This document shows positions 7,643 through 16,972 of a DNA stretch of 64,000 nucleotides, piece after piece. The DNA is from Candidatus Scatomonas merdigallinarum (GTDB taxonomy: Bacteria; Bacillota; Clostridia; Lachnospirales; Lachnospiraceae), in NCBI GenBank assembly GCA_018716305.1, contig DVKB01000032.1:204085-268084 (forward strand). Reading direction: 5' to 3'. A program made the translations under genes and the position numbers. Within the stretch, counting starts at the first letter, position 1. The number at the start of each line of letters is the position of its first letter. Under the pieces are notes generated by a model, which was not told the DNA's origin, did no database searches, and saw only the letters and a list, made by a program, of their open reading frames with translations.

Positions 7643-8065
7643 ATGTCAAGAACTGTGATTGCCGTAAAAACCAACGCCAGCCGGGACAGCGTGCTGCAGT
7701 ATCTGTCCGTGGAGCTTCCACGGCTTGGCTACACGGACAGGAGTACCCCCACGGAACGGATCTGGAGCAAAAACGATGGGGTCATGGTCAAGGGCCAGCG
7801 CATCTCCGTAAATTTTCAGCCGGGGGAAGTTTATCTTTCCGCCTGGCTTCACGACGCCCTCCTGGGGGAATCCGATCTGCGGGGGATCGTGGCCAAGCCC
7901 ATGAAGAGCCATCTGAAGCAGGTACTCGACCAGATAGCCGCAGGCATCGCGGCCCTCCCCGCAGCCCCCTTTGCCATCCCTCAGAACGTGATCTACTGCA
8001 GTGTCTGCGGAAATGCCTGCAAACCCGGCAGTTCCTTCTGCACCCGCTGCGGCAGCCGCCTGTAA
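7643..8065 (+). CDS. Zinc-ribbon protein of unknown function
   Basis: A 140-residue cytoplasmic protein with a strong AGGAGG before ATG 7643. Residues 1-105 form a domain I do not recognise, with alternating strands (VIAVKT, ISVNFQP, VYLSAWLHD) and two helices. The C-terminus is a compact zinc ribbon, CSVCGNACKPGSSFCTRCG, with two CxxC pairs. No membrane segment is present. It has its own promoter and is followed after 96 bp by typA, which has another promoter, so the two need not be co-expressed. No function can be assigned. Confidence 0.8.
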   Translation: MSRTVIAVKTNASRDSVLQYLSVELPRLGYTDRSTPTERIWSKNDGVMVKGQRISVNFQPGEVYLSAWLHDALLGESDLRGIVAKPMKSHLKQVLDQIAAGIAALPAAPFAIPQNVIYCSVCGNACKPGSSFCTRCGSRL

Positions 8066-8098
8066 AGAATTTCAGGGCTACACAAATCCTCAAAAGTA

Positions 8099-8107
8099 TG
8101 CTATACT
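8099..8107 (+). promoter_or_regulatory. Extended -10 promoter of typA
   Basis: TG-C-TATACT, with the -10 at 8102-8107 and a weak -35-like TACACA 17 bp upstream. It is 54 bp before the typA start. Confidence 0.65.
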
Positions 8108-8161
8108 CAAAATTCGTGAAATCATTTGTGGAACTTTGTGTGTTTTGAAAGGATTACTGTC

Positions 8162-9994
8162 ATGAGGATAAAGAGAGAAGATATTCGAAATGTCGCCATT
8201 ATTGCGCATGTAGACCACGGCAAGACCACTCTGGTGGACAGTCTGTTAAAACAGAGCGGCGTATTCCGTGAAAATCAGGAAGTTCAGGAACGGGTTATGG
8301 ACTCCAATGACATTGAGCGGGAGCGGGGCATTACCATTCTGTCTAAAAACACAGCTGTGTTTTACAAGAATACGAAGATCAATATCATCGATACTCCCGG
8401 CCATGCGGATTTTGGCGGCGAGGTAGAGCGCGTGCTGAAAATGGTCAACGGTGTGATCCTGCTGGTAGACGCCTTTGAGGGTGCCATGCCCCAGACCAAA
8501 TTTGTGCTGAAAAAAGCGCTGGAGCTGGATCTGAAGGTTATTGTCTGCATCAATAAAATCGACCGTCCGGAAGCCCGGCCCGCGGAAGTGGTGGACGAGG
8601 TTCTGGAACTGCTGATGGATCTGGACGCCTCCGACGAGCAGCTGGACTGCCCCTTCCTGTACGCCTCCGCCAAACAGGGCTCCGCCGTGGCGGATCTGAA
8701 TGACACTCCCAAAGATATGACGCCTCTGTTTGAGGCCATTCTGAAATATATCCCCGCTCCGGAGGGAGATCCCGAGGCAGGCACCCAGGTACTGATCAGC
8801 ACCATTGACTATAATGAGTACGTAGGCCGCATCGGCGTAGGAAAAGTGGACAACGGAAAAATTGCTGTCAACCAGGAAGTACTGCTGATGAATCATCATG
8901 ATCCGGACAAAAAGAAGAAAGTAAAGATCAGCAAACTTTACGAATTTGACGGTCTGAAGAAGGTGGAGGTAAACGAGGCCAACATCGGCGCCATCGTAGC
9001 CATCTCCGGCATCGCGGATATTCACATCGGAGATACCCTCTGCGATCCGGAGCATCCGGAACCCATTCCCTTCCAGAAAATTTCCGAGCCTACCATCTCC
9101 ATGAATTTCATGGTCAACGATTCGCCTCTGGCCGGCCAGGAGGGCAAGTACGTCACCTCCCGCCACATACGGGACCGGCTGTTCCGGGAACTGAATACGG
9201 ATGTAAGCCTCAGAGTGGAGGAGACCGATTCCGCCGACTGTTTCAAGGTTTCCGGCCGGGGCGAACTGCACCTGTCCGTCCTGATCGAGAATATGCGCCG
9301 GGAAGGATATGAATTTGCTGTCAGCAAGGCGGAAGTCATCTATCACAGAGACGAGCGGGGCAAACTTCAGGAGCCTATGGAGCTGGCCTACATCGATGTC
9401 CCGGAAGAATTTTCCGGCACGGTCATCCAGAGGCTCAGCGAGAGACGGGGAGAACTTCAGGGCATGAGCCTGGGAAGCGACGGAAACTCCCGTCTGGAAT
9501 TTTCCATTCCCGCCAGAGGCCTCATCGGATTCCGCGGAAACTTTCTCACTATGACCAAGGGCACCGGCATCCTCAACACCATCTTCGACGGATACGCTCC
9601 CTATAAAGGGGATATCCAGTACAGAAAGCAGGGCTCGCTGATTGCCTTTGAGTCCGGAGAATCCGTCACCTACGGCCTGTTTTCCGCTCAGCAGAGAGGA
9701 ACTCTCTTCATCGGGCCCGGGGAAAAGGTCTACGGGGGCATGGTCATCGGGCAGAACGGAAAAGCCGAAGATATTGAGCTGAACGTCTGCAAAACCAAAC
9801 ATCTTACCAATACCCGTTCCTCCTCCGCGGATGAGGCTCTGACGCTGACTCCCCCTAAGATTCTTTCTCTGGAGGAGGCTCTGGAATTCATTGACAAAGA
9901 TGAGCTTCTGGAAGTAACTCCCAAGAGCCTGCGGATCCGGAAACGGATCCTGGATCCCAAGCTCAGAAAACGGGAAGCTATGAAAAACAGCTGA
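8162..9994 (+). CDS. typA: Ribosome-associated GTPase TypA/BipA
   Basis: A translational GTPase related to EF-G/LepA that helps 50S assembly and stress or cold adaptation. The 610-residue protein begins with the P loop HVDHGKTT (16-23), then the switch segment ERERGITI, DTPGHADF (G3) and NKIDRP (G4), all intact. EF-Tu domain 2, EF-G-like C-terminal domains and a BipA-specific C-terminal domain follow. ATG 8162 is preceded by GAAAGGA; an upstream in-frame codon at 8126 lies within the leader and adds an atypical extension. Confidence 0.96.
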   Translation: MRIKREDIRNVAIIAHVDHGKTTLVDSLLKQSGVFRENQEVQERVMDSNDIERERGITILSKNTAVFYKNTKINIIDTPGHADFGGEVERVLKMVNGVILLVDAFEGAMPQTKFVLKKALELDLKVIVCINKIDRPEARPAEVVDEVLELLMDLDASDEQLDCPFLYASAKQGSAVADLNDTPKDMTPLFEAILKYIPAPEGDPEAGTQVLISTIDYNEYVGRIGVGKVDNGKIAVNQEVLLMNHHDPDKKKKVKISKLYEFDGLKKVEVNEANIGAIVAISGIADIHIGDTLCDPEHPEPIPFQKISEPTISMNFMVNDSPLAGQEGKYVTSRHIRDRLFRELNTDVSLRVEETDSADCFKVSGRGELHLSVLIENMRREGYEFAVSKAEVIYHRDERGKLQEPMELAYIDVPEEFSGTVIQRLSERRGELQGMSLGSDGNSRLEFSIPARGLIGFRGNFLTMTKGTGILNTIFDGYAPYKGDIQYRKQGSLIAFESGESVTYGLFSAQQRGTLFIGPGEKVYGGMVIGQNGKAEDIELNVCKTKHLTNTRSSSADEALTLTPPKILSLEEALEFIDKDELLEVTPKSLRIRKRILDPKLRKREAMKNS

Positions 9995-10005
9995 TGGGTT
10001 ATCCT

Positions 10006-10046
10006 GAAAAAACAGGGCGTACCTCGCGCGGTACGCCCTGTTTTTT
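10006..10046 (+). terminator. Bidirectional terminator between typA and the deacetylase gene
   Basis: ACAGGGCGTACC pairs with GGTACGCCCTGT around TCGCGC, with A residues before and six T after. It can serve both convergent genes. Confidence 0.93.
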
Positions 10047-10088
10047 CACAATACACCCGGCCAACGGCTGCCGCTGCATCCAACGCGG

Positions 10089-11240
10089 CTACCGGTTTTT
10101 ATCTGTCACTTTTCCATTCTCTTTTTCATACTGGGTAAAGCCAAAATAGGTAACTCCCGGTTCCAGTTCATACCCGTTAGCTGCCGCCAGTTCCTCGATG
10201 GTCACAAACTGCCACCCCTGTGCCTGCAGTTCCGGGATCAGTTCCTCACAGGCCGCCACCGTAGTCTCATAGATATCATGCATGAGGATAATTTCTCCTC
10301 CCTCTATGCCGCCGCTGACTTCCTGAATAATCGCCTGAACATTCTGGCTGTCCCAATCCATGGAATCCACATTCCAGTAAATACAGGGTCTTCCTGTGTC
10401 CGCCGATAATTCCTTTGTGTATTCCCCGTAGGGGAAACGGATCACCTGAGCGCCCTCTCCTCCGTTATACTGAGCGATCTGCTCATCGGTCAGCGCGAAC
10501 TGCTGACGGGCCGTCTCAGGTCCGGCTGTTTTCAGATTGGGATGGTCATAGGAATGGCTTCCGATGATGCAGCCCAGCTGTTTCATCCGGGGAATTGTCT
10601 CCGCCCCGTACTCCTTCACCTGCCGGCCCAGCATGAAAAAGGTTGCTCTGGCCCCGGTGGTTTCCAGCAGATCCAGCAGCCTTCCTGTATACCGGCCGGG
10701 ACCGTCATCGAAGGTCAGTGCCAGAAGCCTGGAACTGTCCGCGTCCGGATCCAGGACGCCGTTTTCATCAAAGTAATATCCCTCTCCGGCAATGGCGGTC
10801 CAGCCGGTATCCCGGTATCCCTCTTCATCAAAATGGTATCTCTGGCCGTCGATTTCCTCCCAGCCGCTCTGATAGGCGGTTTCATCGCCGCAGGCATACC
10901 ACCAGCCTTTTTCGTCCTGCTGCCATCCGGGCACCGGCTGATTCGCCGTACGTCCGGCTGTCAGCAGAACTTTTCCGGCTCTTCCGGAACCGTCCGCTTT
11001 TTCGGGCGCCCGGACATCCGCCGGAACCGGCGTGGAGGAGGGTGCTGGTGTTTCTTTTGCTTCTTTTGTTTCCTCTGTCTCTATCTGCTCCCGGGGTCTT
11101 TCCGCCGGCCGGGCCAGGCTCCAGCTCACTCCTGTCTGAACCAGCAAAACCGCCAGACAGACCGCTGTTGCCGCGGCACGATATATTTTTTCCGCCCGTT
11201 TCCAGGCACGGGCCTGCCTTCTGGTGGATTGCCCTTTCAT
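10089..11240 (-). CDS. Polysaccharide deacetylase with wall-binding repeats
   Basis: A NodB-type (CE4) deacetylase of 383 residues, probably acting on peptidoglycan or another N-acetylated wall polymer outside the cell. An N-terminal membrane segment (about 20-40) is followed by a low-complexity linker. Then come three tryptophan/tyrosine-rich repeats of the choline-binding type (GWWYACGDETAYQSGW, QRYHFDEEGYRDTGW, GYYFDENG; 105-162). The catalytic domain has TFDDGP (176-181), HSYDH (229-233), RFPYG (268-272) and ILMHD (318-322), so metal and catalytic residues look complete. It is last in a run with the zinc-ribbon and YARHG genes, 19 bp after the former. Confidence 0.9.
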   Translation of the reverse strand: MKGQSTRRQARAWKRAEKIYRAAATAVCLAVLLVQTGVSWSLARPAERPREQIETEETKEAKETPAPSSTPVPADVRAPEKADGSGRAGKVLLTAGRTANQPVPGWQQDEKGWWYACGDETAYQSGWEEIDGQRYHFDEEGYRDTGWTAIAGEGYYFDENGVLDPDADSSRLLALTFDDGPGRYTGRLLDLLETTGARATFFMLGRQVKEYGAETIPRMKQLGCIIGSHSYDHPNLKTAGPETARQQFALTDEQIAQYNGGEGAQVIRFPYGEYTKELSADTGRPCIYWNVDSMDWDSQNVQAIIQEVSGGIEGGEIILMHDIYETTVAACEELIPELQAQGWQFVTIEELAAANGYELEPGVTYFGFTQYEKENGKVTDKNR

Positions 11241-11259
11241 CTTCTGTTCCTCTGTTTTT

Positions 11260-12501
11260 CTAATGAATCAATTCCTGAAACTGGGGATTGCAGATTTTCC
11301 AGACACCGTCCTCCATCCGGAAGCATACGGGTTCCGGCCATTCCCGCTCCCCTCCCGCTTCCCTGGGTAGACCGCTGCCGGAACCGCTGGTAACCGCCAC
11401 AGTGCCCCTGAGATTCAGAATCACATCTCCCGGACGGGAATCATAATATGTATCCGCCGGGGCGCTCTCCGCCTGCAGATCGGAAATCTCTACGGAAATC
11501 GTTCCATAACCGTCCTTTGCGTCGTAGATTCCCTCCTGCACATCCTGGAACTCTTCCTCCAGGCTTCCCTGTTCCAGGGCTTCCCCTGCAAAATACTGTT
11601 CCAGGCCGCTGAAACTGCCTCCATTCATGGCAGCGCTGAAATAGGCCTGTCCCGCTTCTCCGTAAAGCTGCAGCAGAGTATCTACGGTATCCTGATCCGG
11701 CTGCAGGCAGATATCCGAGAAGTCAAATTCCGCAGCATTGCCGCTGTATTCCACCAGCCGGGTCCAGGTCTCCATGCCTTCCTGAACCAGCTGAATCTGA
11801 TAGCCTCCATAAAACAGGTTGGGAAGCAGATAGGTGTCGTAAGTCTCCTCCCCCTCGGTCTTCTGAAGCGTATCCCGGCCGATCTCCTCTCCGTTCAGAA
11901 TCAGCGACGCCTGCTTCGGAACCCGGATTTCCACATCCTCTCCGTACAGATTGGAGGGAAGGATTTTCCATTCGTCAAAGAAAAACCATTTTTTCCCCGC
12001 GGATACCGCTGTGAGAAGGCTGCTTTTCGTATCTCCTCCGCTTCTGTACCGCAGTTCCAGATGAACCTCCCCGGAGGGGGCGCCGGCTTCCGGATTCAGC
12101 TGTCCCGTATAAAGATTCTTCCCGCCAGAGAGCTCCTCCACCGACACCTGATCCATCTGTGTATCCGGCGCGGCTTCCCGGGCCGCGATGTATTCCTCCC
12201 GGGACAGACCGGTTTCCTCGTCTATCAGGAGGCAGTCATAGGCCTCTCCCCAGTTTCCCTCTTCCAGGGCCTTTGCGTAAATCTCCGCCGTATGTCCGGC
12301 GCTGAAGCGTTCCCGGCAGACTTTCCAGCCCAGAACAATTCCCGCCGCGGCCAGGGCGATTTCTCCTATCAGCACCCAGTGCACCGGACGCAGGCGAAAC
12401 CCGGGCTTTTTCCCGGCAGCAGCCGGTTCCAGCGGCGCTCCGCAGTACTGGCAGAATTTCTGCCCGTCCCTGTTCTCTTTCCCGCAATTTGTGCAAAACA
12501 T
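11260..12501 (-). CDS. Zinc-ribbon, single-membrane-segment protein
   Basis: 413 residues. The first 25 hold a zinc ribbon (CTNCGKENRDGQKFCQYCG), a membrane helix follows at about 45-65, and the rest (about 340 residues) should be outside the cell. The arrangement resembles TcaA/YvbJ-type envelope proteins, but I cannot identify the outer domains. The start ATG 12501 is preferred over the in-frame codon at 12528 because GGGGGA precedes it and it falls 17 bp after the stop of the upstream gene. It sits between YARHG and deacetylase genes, suggesting a cell-envelope role. Confidence 0.8.
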   Translation of the reverse strand: MFCTNCGKENRDGQKFCQYCGAPLEPAAAGKKPGFRLRPVHWVLIGEIALAAAGIVLGWKVCRERFSAGHTAEIYAKALEEGNWGEAYDCLLIDEETGLSREEYIAAREAAPDTQMDQVSVEELSGGKNLYTGQLNPEAGAPSGEVHLELRYRSGGDTKSSLLTAVSAGKKWFFFDEWKILPSNLYGEDVEIRVPKQASLILNGEEIGRDTLQKTEGEETYDTYLLPNLFYGGYQIQLVQEGMETWTRLVEYSGNAAEFDFSDICLQPDQDTVDTLLQLYGEAGQAYFSAAMNGGSFSGLEQYFAGEALEQGSLEEEFQDVQEGIYDAKDGYGTISVEISDLQAESAPADTYYDSRPGDVILNLRGTVAVTSGSGSGLPREAGGEREWPEPVCFRMEDGVWKICNPQFQELIH

Positions 12502-12518
12502 CTGTTTATCCCCCTCCG

Positions 12519-13145
12519 TCAGCCCCAATTACGGGCGTTCTGAAACGCGATCAGCGCGTCCACATTGGCATTTTCAATCTCGCTGAACTGCCTGCGCACT
12601 TCCTCCTGGCTGTCGATCTTCGGCAGCTTCACATACCAGGATTTACTGTTGAAATACGCGTAGTTCTCCGCATTTTTATCCTGGTGGAACAGGTAGCCGT
12701 GCCGCGCGTAAATTTCATTGATGGCTCTCTGAGCTGTCTCCTTGCTGGTCAGCTTCCGGTTCATCTCCTCCTGGGTCAAAAGTCTGGTAGAACTCTGTGG
12801 AAATACAAAATCACTGTCCGGCATTCCCGGCACTGTCTCGGAACTGTTCCCCGGCGACGTCACGGAAGGGGTGGGCGCCAGGGTAGGGGTGGGTTCATAC
12901 TTGGCGGAACTGCCGCCCTGCGCATCGGTTCCCGCGTTGGCCCGGATAATGCCGGAATAGGAGGCGGACCGTGAAAGCTCCTGGTAGGTTCGGGAATTAT
13001 CCTCAAAATCTTCAGCGATCAAGGTCTCCGCTCCGCCGGCCTTGCCGCCGCTTTCCGGATCGATCAGGATAAAAGCAATCCCTGCCGCCAGAGCCGCGTC
13101 CACCAGACCAATAAGCACTGCCAGTACCAGTGGTAGTTTCTTCAT
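12519..13145 (-). CDS. YARHG-domain envelope protein
   Basis: 208 residues: an N-terminal membrane anchor or signal (about 3-27), a Ser/Thr/Pro-rich linker (about 75-115) and a C-terminal YARHG domain containing INEIYARHGYLF. YARHG domains are extracellular and of unknown function. The start ATG 13145 follows AAGGAGAAAGG; the frame open from 13181 extends into the rpoC terminator. First gene of the three-gene envelope group downstream of rpoC. Confidence 0.82.
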   Translation of the reverse strand: MKKLPLVLAVLIGLVDAALAAGIAFILIDPESGGKAGGAETLIAEDFEDNSRTYQELSRSASYSGIIRANAGTDAQGGSSAKYEPTPTLAPTPSVTSPGNSSETVPGMPDSDFVFPQSSTRLLTQEEMNRKLTSKETAQRAINEIYARHGYLFHQDKNAENYAYFNSKSWYVKLPKIDSQEEVRRQFSEIENANVDALIAFQNARNWG

Positions 13146-13162
13146 CCCTTTCTCCTTTCCTG

Positions 13163-13197
13163 CCAAAGAAGGCCATTGCATTTCTGCAACAGCCTTC
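13163..13197 (-). terminator. Hairpin after rpoC
   Basis: Minus-strand GAAGGC and TTGCA arms pair with TGCAA and GCCTTC around GAAA, then TTTGG. The U tract is short, so some read-through into the YARHG gene is likely. Confidence 0.6.
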
Positions 13198-13205
13198 CCT
13201 GTGTT

Positions 13206-16200
13206 TTATTCTTCCTCTTCAGGGGCATCGGAATCTTCTTCCGGTTCTTCCTCCGGCTCCTCAGAAATATCTTCATCCAGCTCAAGGATCTCATCCTCTT
13301 CTGCGCCCTCTGAGTCTTCAGAGATGTCTGCCTCTTCTTCTGTCTCTTCTTCCATCTCCTCTTCCTCCGGCATATCCGAGTCCAGACGGATGCTGCTGTA
13401 GCATTTCATTCCGGTACCCGCCGGGATCAGCTTACCGATCAGCACGTTCTCTTTCAGACCGATCAGGTGATCGACTTTGCCCTTGATGGCTGCTTCTGTC
13501 AGAACCTTGGTGGTCTCCTGGAAGGAAGCCGCGGACAGGAAGGAATCCGTTGCCAGAGAGGCTTTGGTAATACCCAGAAGGATTTGTTTGCCCTCCGCGG
13601 GCTGCTTGCCCTCCGCTTCCATCTGCTTGTTGACATCCTCGTAATCCAGCACGTTCACCATGGTGCCCGGCAGGAAATCCGTGTCTCCGCTTTCCTCGAT
13701 GCGGACCTTTTTCAGCATCTGGCGCACAATCACCTCGATGTGCTTGTCGCTGATCTCAACGCCCTGGAGGCGGTACACTCTCTGTACCTCCCGGAGCATG
13801 TAGTTCTGCACGTCCCGAACACCCTTGATCCGCAGGATATCGTGGGGATTCACGCTTCCTTCCGTGAGCTCATCGCCGGCCTCCAGAACCGCTCCGTCCT
13901 GGATCTTGATCCGGGAACCGTAGGGAATCAGGTAAGTCTTGGAAACTCCTTCCTCCTCATCGGTGACGATAATCTCACGCTTCTTCTTAGTATCCTTGAT
14001 GGCGGCCACGCCCTTGATCTCCGTGATGATGGCAAGACCCTTGGGCTTCCGGGCCTCGAAAAGCTCCTCCACACGGGGAAGACCCTGGGTGATATCACCG
14101 CCGGCCACGCCGCCGGTGTGGAAGGTACGCATGGTCAGCTGGGTACCCGGCTCACCAATGGACTGGGCCGCGATGATACCTACAGACTCTCCTACCTGCA
14201 CCGCCTCGCCGGTAGCCATGTTGGCTCCATAGCACTTGGCGCAGATACCGATCCGGGAACGGCAGGTAAGGATGGTACGGATCTTGACTTTCTCCAGAGG
14301 ATTGCCATTCTCGTCCACGCCCTCCTGAATCACCCTGGCTGCCCGCTTGGGGGTAATCATATGGTTGGCCTTCACGATTACATTGCCGTCTTTGTCTGTA
14401 ATGGTCTCGGCGGCGAATCTTCCGGTAATACGCTCCTGCAAAGATTCGATCTCCTCCTTGCCGTCAGCGAACTGCTGTACATACATGCCCGGAATCTCCT
14501 CGCCTTCCGCCCGGCAGTCGATCTCCCGGATAATCAGATCCTGGGAAACATCTACCATTCGCCGGGTCAGATAACCGGAGTCGGCGGTACGCAGAGCCGT
14601 ATCGGACAGACCTTTTCTGGCTCCGTGGGCGGACATGAAGTACTCCAGTACGTCCAGACCCTCACGGAAGTTGGACTTGATGGGCAGCTCAATGGTGTGT
14701 CCGGTGGTATCCGCCATCAGCCCCCGCATGCCGGCCAGCTGCTTAATCTGCTTATCGGAACCACGGGCTCCGGAGTCAGCCATCATGAAAATATTGTTGT
14801 ATTTATCCAGACCGGAAAGCAGGGCGTGGGTCAGCTCATCGTCCGTCTCTTTCCAGGTCTCCACTACCTCTTTGTAGCGCTCCTCGTCAGTAATCAGGCC
14901 GCGCTTGTAGTTTCTGGTGATCCTATCCACCGTATCCTGGGCTCTGGCAATCAGCTCCGGCTTCTGGGGCGGCACGGTCATATCGGAAATCGATACGGTC
15001 ATGGCCGCTCTGGTGGAATATTTGTAGCCCATGGATTTAATATCATCCAGCACCTCGGCGGTCTTGGTGGCGCCATGGGTGTTGATGACTTTCTCCAGGA
15101 TCTGCTTCAGCTGCTTTTTAGCTACCAGGAAGTCCACCTCCAGTTTCAGCTCGTTGCCGGGAATGCTCCGGTCCACGTAGCCCAGATCCTGGGGCAGGAT
15201 CTCGTTAAAGAGAAATCTTCCCAGGGTAGAGGTAACTGTCTCTGTCAGGGGATTTCCCTGGGGATCCGTTCCCTGGCGGCGCACATGAATGCTGGACTGC
15301 AGGGTAATATAGCCGTTTTCGTATGCCAGAATGGCTTCATTTACGCTCTTGTAATATCCGCCCTCACCCTTGGCCCCCGGTCTCTCCTGGGTCAGGTAAT
15401 AGATGCCAAGCACCATATCCTGAGAAGGCACCGCCACCGGTCCTCCGTCGGAAGGCTTCAGCAGGTTGTTGGGAGACAGCAGCATAAAACGGCACTCGGC
15501 CTGGGCTTCCACAGACAGGGGAAGATGCACAGCCATCTGGTCTCCGTCGAAGTCCGCGTTGAAGGCGGTACATACCAGGGGGTGCAGCTTGATTGCCTTT
15601 CCTTCTACCAGAATGGGCTCAAAGGCCTGAATGCCCAGACGGTGCAGGGTAGGAGCGCGGTTCAGCATGACCGGATGCTCTTTGATCACATCCTCCAGCA
15701 CGTCCCAAACCTCCGGCTGCAGCTTCTCCACCATCTTTTTGGCGTTTTTAATATTGTGGGCGGTGCCGTTGGCCACCAGCTCCTTCATAACGAAGGGCTT
15801 GAACAGCTCAATGGCCATCTCTTTGGGCAGACCGCACTGGTAGATCTTCAGCTCCGGTCCCACCACGATAACGGAACGTCCGGAATAGTCCACTCGCTTG
15901 CCCAGCAGGTTCTGACGGAACCGGCCGGACTTACCCTTCAGCATGTCAGACAGGGACTTCAGCGCCCGGTTTCCGGGTCCTGTCACAGGACGGCCCCGGC
16001 GTCCGTTGTCGATGAGGGCGTCCACCGCCTCCTGGAGCATACGCTTCTCATTGCGGACAATAATATCCGGAGCGCCCAGCTCCAGCAGTCTCTTCAGACG
16101 GTTGTTCCGGTTAATGATTCTTCTGTACAGATCGTTCAGGTCGGAGGTGGCGAACCGTCCGCCGTCCAGCTGCACCATGGGGCGCAGATCCGGCGGGATC

Positions 16201-16925
16201 ACCGGGATGGCGTCCATGATCATCCACTCCGGACGGTTTCCGGACTCCCGGAATGCCTCCACTACTTCCATTCTCTTGATGATTCTGGCCCGCTTCTGGC
16301 CGGTGGCCTCCTTCAGAGCGGCGCGCAGTTCCTCGGACTCTTTCTCCAGATCAATGGCGCAGAGCAGTTCCTTGATAGCCTCTGCCCCCATCCCTACCCG
16401 GAAGGCGTCCCCGTACTGTTCTCTGGCATCCTGGTATTCCTTCTCAGAGAGAACCTGCTTATACTGCAGTCTGGTGTCTCCGCCGTCCAGCACAATGTAG
16501 CTGGCAAAGTAGAGCACTTTCTCCAGGGTTCTCGGGGAAAGGTCCAGGATCAGGCCCATCCGGGAGGGGATTCCCTTAAAGTACCAGATATGGGAAACCG
16601 GAGCAGCCAGTTCGATATGTCCCATCCGCTCCCGGCGAACGGAAGCCTTGGTGACTTCCACGCCGCAGCGGTCGCAGATCACGCCTTTGTAGCGGATCTT
16701 TTTATATTTTCCACAGTGACACTCCCAGTCCTTGGAAGGCCCGAAGATCCTCTCGCAGAACAGACCGTCTTTTTCCGGCTTCAGAGTTCTGTAGTTGATA
16801 GTCTCCGGCTTTTTTACCTCCCCGTGGGACCACTCCCGGATCTTTTCCGGGGAAGCCAGGCCGATCTTGATGGCGTCAAAGGTCATGGGCTGGTAAGTCG
16901 TTTCTTTATTTACTGTTTCTGGCAT
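13206..16925 (-). CDS. rpoC: DNA-directed RNA polymerase subunit beta'
   Basis: The 1239-residue catalytic subunit of RNA polymerase. The N-terminal zinc site ([20 protein letters not shown]) is at about 67-88, the active-site Mg loop [12 protein letters not shown] at about 454-465, and the second zinc site includes [14 protein letters not shown] 16925 is preceded by AAAGGGG; the earlier in-frame codon (16955) lacks such a site. The last 55 or so residues are almost all Glu and Asp, an unusually acidic tail. The gene follows rpoB by 47 bp and belongs to its transcript. Confidence 0.98.
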   Translation of the reverse strand: MPETVNKETTYQPMTFDAIKIGLASPEKIREWSHGEVKKPETINYRTLKPEKDGLFCERIFGPSKDWECHCGKYKKIRYKGVICDRCGVEVTKASVRRERMGHIELAAPVSHIWYFKGIPSRMGLILDLSPRTLEKVLYFASYIVLDGGDTRLQYKQVLSEKEYQDAREQYGDAFRVGMGAEAIKELLCAIDLEKESEELRAALKEATGQKRARIIKRMEVVEAFRESGNRPEWMIMDAIPVIPPDLRPMVQLDGGRFATSDLNDLYRRIINRNNRLKRLLELGAPDIIVRNEKRMLQEAVDALIDNGRRGRPVTGPGNRALKSLSDMLKGKSGRFRQNLLGKRVDYSGRSVIVVGPELKIYQCGLPKEMAIELFKPFVMKELVANGTAHNIKNAKKMVEKLQPEVWDVLEDVIKEHPVMLNRAPTLHRLGIQAFEPILVEGKAIKLHPLVCTAFNADFDGDQMAVHLPLSVEAQAECRFMLLSPNNLLKPSDGGPVAVPSQDMVLGIYYLTQERPGAKGEGGYYKSVNEAILAYENGYITLQSSIHVRRQGTDPQGNPLTETVTSTLGRFLFNEILPQDLGYVDRSIPGNELKLEVDFLVAKKQLKQILEKVINTHGATKTAEVLDDIKSMGYKYSTRAAMTVSISDMTVPPQKPELIARAQDTVDRITRNYKRGLITDEERYKEVVETWKETDDELTHALLSGLDKYNNIFMMADSGARGSDKQIKQLAGMRGLMADTTGHTIELPIKSNFREGLDVLEYFMSAHGARKGLSDTALRTADSGYLTRRMVDVSQDLIIREIDCRAEGEEIPGMYVQQFADGKEEIESLQERITGRFAAETITDKDGNVIVKANHMITPKRAARVIQEGVDENGNPLEKVKIRTILTCRSRIGICAKCYGANMATGEAVQVGESVGIIAAQSIGEPGTQLTMRTFHTGGVAGGDITQGLPRVEELFEARKPKGLAIITEIKGVAAIKDTKKKREIIVTDEEEGVSKTYLIPYGSRIKIQDGAVLEAGDELTEGSVNPHDILRIKGVRDVQNYMLREVQRVYRLQGVEISDKHIEVIVRQMLKKVRIEESGDTDFLPGTMVNVLDYEDVNKQMEAEGKQPAEGKQILLGITKASLATDSFLSAASFQETTKVLTEAAIKGKVDHLIGLKENVLIGKLIPAGTGMKCYSSIRLDSDMPEEEEMEEETEEEADISEDSEGAEEDEILELDEDISEEPEEEPEEDSDAPEEEE

Positions 16926-16972
16926 TTGATTACCCCTTTCCATTCGATGTATCACGTACCTCCGGTTTGTTT

